A stretch of 31,523 nt of DNA from Stramentimicrobium sp964433555 (GTDB lineage: Bacteria; Atribacterota; Phoenicimicrobiia; Phoenicimicrobiales; Stramentimicrobiaceae), in the NCBI GenBank assembly GCA_964433555.1, contig CAYSRG010000023.1, positions 1 through 31,523 of the forward strand, written 5' to 3'. The notes below the pieces were generated by a model that made no database searches, was not told the origin of the DNA, and saw only the letters and a list, made by a program, of their open reading frames with translations. Made by a program: the position numbers and the translations under genes. This document shows positions 25,623 to 31,523 of the stretch, piece by piece. How positions within the stretch are numbered: position 1 is the first letter of the stretch; every line of letters starts with the position of its first letter.

Positions 25623-26513
25623 ATGAATAGAACAAATAGTAGATTCAAAGCAGAAATAACACTATTGGGAGTAGTAATTATCTGGGGTTATACCTTCCCT
25701 CTAATTAAAAACATACTTTTGACAATTCCTCCCTTCACCTTTTTGACCTATCGCTTTTTTCTGGCTTTTTCAGTAATTTTTTTAATTTTTCAGCATCAAT
25801 TAAGAAAAATTAGACTGCAGACTGTTAAAAAGGGATTTCTAGCAGGATTATTTCTTTTTATTGGTTATTTTGGGCAGACAGTTGGAACCCAATTTACTAC
25901 TGCTACCAAAACCGCCTTTATTACTGGAATTTCAGTAGTTCTGGTTCCTATTTTTGCTTTTTTCTGGAGCAGGGAAAAAATCCAACTTAACTCCATAATT
26001 GGAGTGATTTTAGCCATACTCGGTCTCTGGTTAATGAATTTTAGTGGAACACTTTATTATATCAACACAGGTGATGCACTTGTTTTCCTGGGGGCAGTAG
26101 GATTTGCCCTCTATATTATTGCAGTAGATATTTATACCAAAAAATATGATTATATACAGCTGGTTTTCATACAATTGGTTACCGTTTGTATTATGTCTTT
26201 TTTTATCTCTTTTTTATTTGAACGAGAAGCACTCCATTTTTCATACCATCAGTCGGTATTATGGGCAATTATGGTTACCGGATTATTTGCTACTGCTCTC
26301 GCTTTTTATCTGCAGAATCGTTTCCAACGTTATTCCAGTCCGACCAAAATTGCCATTATTTTCTCTACGGAACCTGTCTTTGGAGCCTTATTTTCTCATC
26401 TGATTTTAGGAGAAACTGTCGGTGTTTTTGGATTAATAGGAGGAATAGCAATTTTTATCGGTATGTTTATCGCTCAATTAGAAAAGGGAGAGGGGAAGGA
26501 AACTGATTGTTAG
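25623..26513 (+). CDS. EamA-family (DMT) transporter
   Basis: This 296-aa inner-membrane protein has about ten hydrophobic segments in two repeated halves, the usual EamA/RhaT arrangement. Typical segments are ITLLGVVIIWGYTFPLIK at the start, TTATKTAFITGISVVLVPIFA in the first half and FSTEPVFGALFSHLILGE in the second. Such proteins export or import amino acids, sugars or other small metabolites. The cargo here is unknown. The ribosome binding site is poor; GAGGAAAG at 25598-25605 is rather far from the ATG. Confidence 0.9.
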   Translation: MNRTNSRFKAEITLLGVVIIWGYTFPLIKNILLTIPPFTFLTYRFFLAFSVIFLIFQHQLRKIRLQTVKKGFLAGLFLFIGYFGQTVGTQFTTATKTAFITGISVVLVPIFAFFWSREKIQLNSIIGVILAILGLWLMNFSGTLYYINTGDALVFLGAVGFALYIIAVDIYTKKYDYIQLVFIQLVTVCIMSFFISFLFEREALHFSYHQSVLWAIMVTGLFATALAFYLQNRFQRYSSPTKIAIIFSTEPVFGALFSHLILGETVGVFGLIGGIAIFIGMFIAQLEKGEGKETDC

Positions 26514-26796
26514 AGGTAAATAAAATTCACAATTTTTTCTTATGAAATTGGATATCCAGTTGGAATTGGATTTAAAATAGCAGAAAACCAGTGTACTAAA
26601 TTATCTGTTATAATTATTATAAAGATTATAAAGAATAATTTAATATTTTATTTTCATATAAAAGTATAGTATTAACAAATCCCACACAATACGTATGACA
26701 CAATACGATAACTATATACGGCATACTATATATTAATAGATAGAGGGGTTTCAGGGAAACATCCCTCACTATCTTGTTTTTAAAGGAGGCCTTATA
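26514..26796 (+). promoter_or_regulatory. Regulatory region of the 68-aa orphan gene
   Basis: No gene is seen in these 283 bases. TACGATA (26704-26710) and TATACGGCATACTATAT (26715-26731) are present. The latter differs by one base from 21055-21071 upstream of the aminotransferase, and similarity continues a few bases further. A terminator-like hairpin follows at 26738, before the strong AAAGGAGGCC ribosome binding site. Confidence 0.5.
26738..26780 (+). terminator. Terminator-like hairpin in the 5' leader of the 68-aa gene
   Basis: AGATAG (26738-26743) pairs with CTATCT (26769-26774). GGG and TCCC pair inside, with GTTTC and GAAAC in the centre. TTGTTTTT follows. This looks like an intrinsic terminator only about 20 bases before the gene at 26797. 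If the promoter is at 26715-26731, it would act as an attenuator. Otherwise it ends transcription coming from the EamA gene. Confidence 0.55.
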
Positions 26797-27003
26797 ATGC
26801 GTAAGATACTTTTAGAAAGAACCAAAATTGGCGAATTTCTAAGTATGGAAGCATTTTGTAATATCGAAGATGTAGATCTTATAATTTATTCGGTTGATGT
26901 AGCTTCAAATTGCGTATTTAAAAAGGACGAGTGGGAAGAGTTTGTTAAAAATGTGAACAGGATTAATGAAGCCTATCAATTAATAGCTAATGAAAAGACT
27001 TAA
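26797..27003 (+). CDS. Small hypothetical protein, 68 aa
   Basis: ATG 26797 follows a near-perfect ribosome binding site (AAAGGAGG) with seven-base spacing, so translation is credible. The product begins MRKILLERTKIGEF and is acidic in the middle (CNIEDVDLIIYSVDV), with one helical end (WEEFVKNVNRINEAYQLI). It has no signal peptide or membrane segment, and only two cysteines. The family was not recognised. It stands alone behind a regulated-looking leader and next to an insertion element. Confidence 0.6.
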   Translation: MRKILLERTKIGEFLSMEAFCNIEDVDLIIYSVDVASNCVFKKDEWEEFVKNVNRINEAYQLIANEKT

Positions 27004-27177
27004 TTCTTATTAAGTAGGCAGCATTTATTATTCAATATTATTTTTATCGATTGTTAATAGACCCCTATCTCTTTCTTTGAAAGTTTTTCTCTATTTATCT
27101 CCGTTATTCTTAGAAATACGAAGAATTTTAAATTATTAACCGATATCATCCCAAAACTAACCCTATCATTTCTCGCT
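27004..27177. other. Gap between the small gene and the IS end
   Basis: No gene is recognised. AT-rich DNA contains GACCCCTATCTC (27060-27071) and TATCTCCG (27096-27103), pieces that recur in the structured tail of the insertion element. The element's outer end is therefore probably inside this stretch. Confidence 0.4.
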
Positions 27178-27303
27178 GGGTCTATGCCCTGACATTCCTT
27201 CGTTCAGTTTTACAGGGATAAAAGCGGAGATAGTCTTTAAAAGCTTAAATACTGCCTCATTGGGCTCATGGGGTCTATCTCCTTATCTCCGCTTTATCGG
27301 CTT
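27178..27303 (-). ncRNA. Candidate bridge-type RNA in the 3' flank of the IS
   Basis: Directly after the transposase stop (minus strand) lies structured non-coding DNA. TATCTCCGCTTT (27284-27295) and AAAGCGGAGATA (27221-27232) form a perfect 12-base stem around a 51-base loop. GGGTCTAT occurs twice (27178-27185 and 27271-27278). IS1111-group elements keep their long non-coding end downstream of the transposase, and IS110 relatives encode a bridge RNA in such an end. The RNA itself and its loops are inference. Confidence 0.4.
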
Positions 27304-27306
27304 TAC

Positions 27307-28577
27307 TTAAGCAACTTGTTTTAGCTGATTCAGTCGAAACTGGTTAAAGACCAATTCTACTTGATATCTACTCTGCTTTTTTAGCAGGCTATGGATAATG
27401 GTGATGATCTTTTTAGAGATCACCACTAAGGCCTGTTTTTTCTTCAGTGGATTACGAGGCCTGGCCTTTAGATAGCGATAGAGCTCTTTCATCTCGGAAT
27501 TGACCACTACGGTGGTCCTGGCCATCTGGTAGAGCACATTCCTTAGCTGTTTTCTTCCCCGCTTGGATATGATGGTTTTGCTCTGATGCTCTCCTGAGCT
27601 GTCCTCGATGAGATTGTACCCGGCCAGTTTGCTGATCTGACGAGGATGGTTAAATCTTAAAGGATCACCGGTATTGCCTAAAAAGCTTGCTGCTGTTATG
27701 ATTCCGATACCTGGTATACTTAAGATGATCTCTTTGAACCCGGTATGGGTCAGGGCCTGTTCCATGGCAATTTCTAGATGAGTGAGTTGTTTTTCCATCA
27801 GCTCCAATTCTTGGATTAACAGTGTTAATTTTAACCTGGCTGATGATATGCCATAGGTGGGAGTCTTTAGCTACCCTTAGGAGTTTTTCTACCCTTTTTT
27901 GACCAATGGTCTTTTTCACTGCCTTTTTGATCTGAGTGAGTACTTTATCTCTGCCCAGTTGGAGTATCAAAGATGGGAAGGGACAGGATTTTAAGATCTG
28001 CCGGCAGGCCTTGCTTTTCAAGGGATATTTAAATACTGTTGGGAAAGAATTCATCTAAGACGGCCTTTATGGTATTCTTGATCGCATTCTGGCGCTTCAT
28101 CAGACTGCATCGGGTATTAGATAAAACTCTCAGTTCGGCAAAGACATCCTGGGGTAAGTAGAGCTGGGAAAAGCGGCCATCACGTAGGAGCCTGGCTATG
28201 GTCAAGGCATCCTTTTTGTCATTCTTGGTGGGGCTGTTATCATCGAGTTCTTTGGCGCGTTTGGTATGATAGGGATTAATCAGTACCACCTTGATTTCAT
28301 GTTCAGTCAGGTAGTGAGCCAGGGGTTTCCAGTAGTGGCCGGTTGGTTCTAGTCCTAGGATCACTTTGTGTAAGCCGGTTTGCTTGCAAATGTTTTTTAT
28401 CCTTGTTAGAATATTCTTAAAGCCTTCTTTGTTGTTTAAGACTTTGAGGGCCTTGCCTAAGGGGATACCCCTGTAATTGGTAAATCTGGCCCAGTGAATA
28501 TTTTTGGCAATGTCTACACCTATAATGAGTGTCTTTGGGGTAATGGCCTCCAGTTTCGAAAAAGAATGTTTTTTCAT
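27307..28577 (-). pseudogene. IS110-family transposase broken by two +1 frameshifts
   Basis: The parts together equal 422 residues, if one base is removed at each of two places. The N-terminal part (from ATG 28577 behind CGGAGG) has the RuvC-like DEDD domain: GVDIAKN, LEPTGHYW and NDKKDALTIARLL. It stops at TAA shortly after VLDEFFPNSI. The frame resumes as FPTVFKYPLKSKACRQIL after a GGG run (28041-28043). It shifts again at a GGG run (27859-27861). The C-terminal part holds SIPGIGIITAASFLG and the SSGEH serine region of the second transposase domain. Both errors are single extra bases in CCC runs of the coding strand, so either recent decay or sequencing error is possible. Confidence 0.85.
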
Positions 28578-28767
28578 TATTTTATAACCTCCGGTTATTT
28601 TGTGGTTTTTGTGCGTTATTGGTTACAACACACACATTTACCATAATGATAACTGGGGGTTATTTATTTTTCAAAGAGCATTTTCATGTATTACAGGAAT
28701 GCTTATATATCAGCCTGTTGAAATCTGACTCTGGTGTCCGATCTCAGTGTCCAATTCTGGAGTCCTT

Positions 28768-30510
28768 TTATTCGCGTAATTCTATACTGTATACACTTAT
28801 TCTTGAATTATCACCACTTTGAAAACTATTATTATCCCGGGCATGCACTCTGATATAGTAACTACCACTAAGACTGCTGACATTTAAAGTATCAGTACTT
28901 CTATCAAAATTTTTATTTTTTTCCAGTCTTGCATCCGCATCAGTATCATAATTACCATGTTTGGAAGATGAAGAAATGACCAGATAACTCATGTTGCTAT
29001 CATAATCATCACCAGTATTGCTCCAATCAATAACTATGCTATTGATACATGTAAGGTCTATCAGATAATCTGTAACATAAGACCTTTCGGCAAATGCACC
29101 ATAATCTCCAGCTGTTAGATATAAATAATTATTGTCTTTGCTATAGTAGCCTGATCCTTCGATATAACCAAAAGTCCAATAATTATCATACTCATCTCCA
29201 TTGTAGATATACCCGGTTGTACATCCAAAATTAGCTGTTACTGTGGAAGCCTCTGCAGGCATGGTGAAGGTGGTACTGGAACTGGTGTCATCCTCAAAGG
29301 TACCAGCTGAAGGAGTACTCCATTTAATAAATTCATACCCGGCCTTTGGTGCTGCCGAGATATTCAACACCGTACCTTCAGTATAGGAACCGGTGTTTGT
29401 GTTATCGCTTACCATTCCGCTTCCTATCGGATCGACGGCCATGATCAGGGCATAAGTAGCTACAAAGTTAGCGGTATATTTTACATTGGCAGCAGGCATG
29501 GTAAAGTCATGGGTGGCATCTGTAGAAACGATCGCATTACTGTTATCATCATCAGTCCAATTCACAAAAGTAAAACCAGTATTAGCAGTAGCTATAATCT
29601 GAAATTCATCGCTCACATGATAGATTCCCTCACCGGTTGTTGTACCGGAATCGGTAGGAGCAACTGATAAGGCAAGAGTGTAATCAACGGCCAGCCACTG
29701 GGCATAGACAGTGATGTCAGCTGTAATAATCGTTGATCCTGTAAATTCGGTTCCAGATCCATCTGATTCTGTATTCCAGCTGGTGAAGGTATAATTAGCC
29801 TTGGTTGGTGGTGTGGGTAATATCCCTAAACTCTGCCCGTTTTTTTTCTTCATGGTGATTGGATCTGCTGTTGTATCCCCACCATTTTCATCAAAGGTTA
29901 CAGTGTAGGTTGGAATTGGTGGTGGGCTAGGAGTGGGTGATGGTGCTGGTGGATGCAGGAAATCCTGTATAGTCTTAGTAACCTGGATTGAGGTGGTGGG
30001 ATCTCCCTCATACTCTATGATACTACAAACTGCACTGGAAACATCACTAAAATAAGGATCGGCCATTATGATAGCACAATCAATTTCAGAAAGAAGTGCT
30101 CCTTCTTCGAGCATAACCTGGACAATAAGAGCAGCTGCTGTGCTAAGACAATCAACTGTCCCCAAGTCATACTCTGTGCCGGCCTCTACTATACAGGTCA
30201 ACTGTCCTAACCTTATCCTCTTTTTGACCACTTCTAAGAGATAAGGACCGCCAGCAGGTACCAGAACCTGATAGTAGCCCTCTCCATCAGTGATTGCGAT
30301 GGCTATCACATGTGATGTGATAGGATCAACGACATGAACTGCGGCATAGGGAAGAGTCTCTCCGTTAAAGCTTTTGCTTTGTATCCCTACTGGAACCAGG
30401 ACCTGTCCTTTCAGGATACCATCGTTGAGGTGAGGTGTAGGCTGACAGTTACTCAACAATAAAAATAAAAGCAATATAGAAAGTAGAGGTAAACCATTTT
30501 TCTTGATCAA
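28768..30510 (-). CDS. Probable lipoprotein with InlB-type repeats
   Basis: This 580-aa exported protein starts at TTG 30510 behind AGGAGG. A signal peptide ends in LLLSNC22, a lipobox-like site although N before C is atypical. Residues 32-110 resemble a carboxypeptidase-regulatory (CnaB-like) domain: KGQVLVP, ITDGEGYYQVLVPAGGPYLLEV. A proline-rich linker (PPAPSPTPSPPPIPT) leads to an InlB B-repeat (YTVTFDENGG to VYAQW) and two divergent repeats (FTFVNWTDDD, YEFIKWSTP with TMPA). The last 130 residues form a beta-rich domain ending GSYYIRVHARDN and VYSIELRE. That ending recurs in the partial gene at the right edge. It is probably a cell-surface adhesin or scaffold. Confidence 0.8.
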   Translation of the reverse strand: MIKKNGLPLLSILLLFLLLSNCQPTPHLNDGILKGQVLVPVGIQSKSFNGETLPYAAVHVVDPITSHVIAIAITDGEGYYQVLVPAGGPYLLEVVKKRIRLGQLTCIVEAGTEYDLGTVDCLSTAAALIVQVMLEEGALLSEIDCAIIMADPYFSDVSSAVCSIIEYEGDPTTSIQVTKTIQDFLHPPAPSPTPSPPPIPTYTVTFDENGGDTTADPITMKKKNGQSLGILPTPPTKANYTFTSWNTESDGSGTEFTGSTIITADITVYAQWLAVDYTLALSVAPTDSGTTTGEGIYHVSDEFQIIATANTGFTFVNWTDDDNSNAIVSTDATHDFTMPAANVKYTANFVATYALIMAVDPIGSGMVSDNTNTGSYTEGTVLNISAAPKAGYEFIKWSTPSAGTFEDDTSSSTTFTMPAEASTVTANFGCTTGYIYNGDEYDNYWTFGYIEGSGYYSKDNNYLYLTAGDYGAFAERSYVTDYLIDLTCINSIVIDWSNTGDDYDSNMSYLVISSSSKHGNYDTDADARLEKNKNFDRSTDTLNVSSLSGSYYIRVHARDNNSFQSGDNSRISVYSIELRE

Positions 30511-30710
30511 TATAAACCTCCTAAAATTATATAATCTAAGAATAATCTAAGAAAAGAAATAATATGAATATACTTCTGGTAATTCGGGCTATTCCGAGCA
30601 TAATAAATTCTCCTGGTGTAGGATTTTGTATAATAATACCCTAAATTATCAGAGAAAAAATGTCAAACAGAAAATTGTCCTCCGTATTTATTTTTGACCT
30701 TACAATACCT
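30511..30710. other. Intergenic gap
   Basis: No gene seen. TTGACA occurs on the minus strand at about 30661-30666, but there is no convincing -10 at 17 bases, so a promoter for the lipoprotein gene is only possible. Confidence 0.3.
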
Positions 30711-31214
30711 CTACTGGTTAACTAATTCTGCTATCTGTTTAGCTGCTTGAAAAGGAGTAATACTGCTAACACCAATTTTCGAGGTATTCATTTTCTTATA
30801 TAATCCAATCCTCTTGATGCTTCTTTCTAAGACATCAGGAGTTCTTTGATTCTGGTTAATATCATTCATTAATCTTTGGATTAGAGCAGCCTCTGTTAGT
30901 GTTAAGGTAAAAATATATGTTTTGGTGTTTTCTAAATTCAGATGTTTAAGAATTTCATTGATAATTTCTTCCTGATGCATCACCCAACAGAATATGATGT
31001 ATTTATATGCTGAACAATTAATGAAACTGTTGAGCAGGAAGCAGATGTTTTTTAGCACCATCTGCTTTGTTTCTTCATTAACAAGGAACGGGTTCATATT
31101 CCAACACCAATCACCATCTAAAAAGACACTCTGTTGGAGCAATTTAAGAAGTTCTTTGCTGATAGCTGTTTTTCCAGCTCCCATTGTTCCATTTAATAGA
31201 ATTAACTTTTTCAT
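30711..31214 (-). CDS. Small P-loop kinase-like protein
   Basis: This 167-aa protein begins MKKLILLNGTMGAGKTAIS, a Walker A loop (GTMGAGKT, residues 9-16) at the very N-terminus as in small nucleotide, shikimate or gluconate kinases. An LDGDWCW segment follows, then a Walker-B-like hydrophobic strand with YIIFCWVMHQEE. A lid-like stretch has R113 and basic residues near QNQRTPDVLERS. The substrate is unknown. Relatives include AAA-type ATPases and zeta-toxin-like kinases, but no antitoxin is beside it. AGGAAAAAT precedes the ATG. It is flanked by two secreted-protein genes with which it has no obvious link. Confidence 0.7.
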   Translation of the reverse strand: MKKLILLNGTMGAGKTAISKELLKLLQQSVFLDGDWCWNMNPFLVNEETKQMVLKNICFLLNSFINCSAYKYIIFCWVMHQEEIINEILKHLNLENTKTYIFTLTLTEAALIQRLMNDINQNQRTPDVLERSIKRIGLYKKMNTSKIGVSSITPFQAAKQIAELVNQ

Positions 31215-31274
31215 ATTTTTCCTGTATCAAACAGAGAACCACCCTCCTCTGTTTTTCATATGTGTTTTTAATTT

Positions 31275-31523
31275 TTATTTTCCAAATAATTCAATACTAT
31301 ATACATTGATTGTAAATCTACCGCTCCATCCATCATCTATGGCATGAACTCTAATATAATAAGTGCCTGTTAAAGTGCTGACATCTATAGTATCAATTCC
31401 AAGGCCGATGAATCACTGCTTCCTGCACCGGTTGGCGCCAGGGCTCCAGGAGAACACCCAAACCCATTGAGCGCAATATCATGAAAGCCTACAGAAGATT
31501 CGGCTCCAACCGTTATGAACTGG
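31275..31523 (-). pseudogene. C-terminal part of a second secreted protein, frameshifted
   Basis: The gene enters from the right edge in one frame (residues beginning QFITVGAESSVGFHDIALN, then CSPGALAPTGAGSSDSSAL). It changes frame near 31400-31404 and continues as IDTIDVSTLTGTYYIRVHA to VYSIELFGK and TAA at 31275-31277. The last 40 residues match the end of the lipoprotein at 28768-30510 (GSYYIRVHA, VYSIEL). One missing base at the CTTGGAA site would restore a single frame. Either it is a decayed paralogue or the base is a sequencing error. Most of the gene is outside the window. Confidence 0.65.

Larger units (their letters stand above)
27055..28670 (-). mobile_element. IS110/IS1111-type insertion sequence (edges approximate)
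   Basis: The body is the frameshifted DEDD transposase at 27307-28577 plus non-coding flanks. Elements of this family have short or no terminal inverted repeats and make no regular target duplication, so the exact ends cannot be read here. The left edge is placed near the GACCCC-type repeat at 27060. The right edge is placed in the repeat-rich DNA upstream of the transposase start, before the lipoprotein gene ends at 28768. Weak subterminal similarity (AATAGACCCC against AATAACCCCC on the other strand) may be part of the ends. Confidence 0.6.

Noticed and set aside
26146..26506. Frames of 85 and 81 codons inside the EamA gene
   Set aside because: These are out-of-frame readings of a clear ten-segment transporter.
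27665..28054. A separate 129-codon gene
   Set aside because: Its middle part continues the IS110 transposase between two frameshifts, and its last third is out of frame. It is part of the broken transposase, not a gene of its own.
30711..31214. Zeta-toxin of a toxin-antitoxin pair
   Set aside because: The Walker A start fits, but no antitoxin-sized partner overlaps or precedes it, and the zeta-specific residues could not be identified.
30994..31347. A 117-codon plus-strand frame opposite the kinase-like gene
   Set aside because: It overlaps the Walker A gene and the end of the secreted-protein fragment on the other strand, with no ribosome binding site and low-complexity composition.

Overview
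The window is about 36% GC by eye and reads as ordinary bacterial chromosome with mobile or accessory DNA at both ends. A T-box-controlled arginine operon and a YprA/YprB (MrfA/MrfB) pair point to Firmicutes-like genetics. A possible outer-membrane-type C-terminus on the first complete gene would instead suggest a two-membrane cell. An anaerobic, low-GC lineage such as Atribacterota or a diderm Firmicute would fit both, but the phylum cannot be fixed from this sequence alone.

Layout. (1) 1-276: the start of a minus-strand gene, probably a transposase or integrase, leaving the window on the left. (2) 417-2162: an alkaline-phosphatase-superfamily protein with a membrane anchor and a beta-rich C-terminal part. 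(3) 2285-9903: promoter, T-box leader with a second decision module, then argC-argJ-argB-argD-argG-argH. This is the acetyl-cycle route from glutamate to arginine, missing only ornithine carbamoyltransferase (argF). (4) 9948-13275: a MarR regulator with a palindromic operator candidate in its promoter, followed by a Ca2+-type P-type ATPase. (5) 13330-18290: mrfA (DExH helicase), mrfB (DEDDh exonuclease), radC and a Nudix hydrolase, all on the plus strand with short gaps, which looks like a DNA-maintenance group. (6) 18536-22342: an alternating cupin / HAD / cupin / HAD set followed by a class V aminotransferase. The two HAD genes are clear paralogues. (7) 22507-23717 (minus): signal peptidase I and a small secreted protein. 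(8) 23877-26513 (plus): a HAD hydrolase, a PflX-type radical SAM protein and an EamA transporter. (9) 26797-31523: accessory DNA. It holds a 68-aa orphan behind a terminator-like hairpin, an IS110/IS1111-type element whose transposase carries two single-base frameshifts, a probable lipoprotein with InlB-type repeats, a small P-loop kinase-like gene, and the frameshifted C-terminus of a second secreted protein sharing its last domain with the first.

The most interesting signals are the partially duplicated T-box, the cupin/HAD tandem cassette with aminotransferase, the phosphatase-plus-barrel-like protein, a TACG-type palindromic motif recurring in several promoters, and a structured non-coding tail on the IS110-type element that may be a bridge RNA. 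No tRNA, rRNA or CRISPR array was seen.
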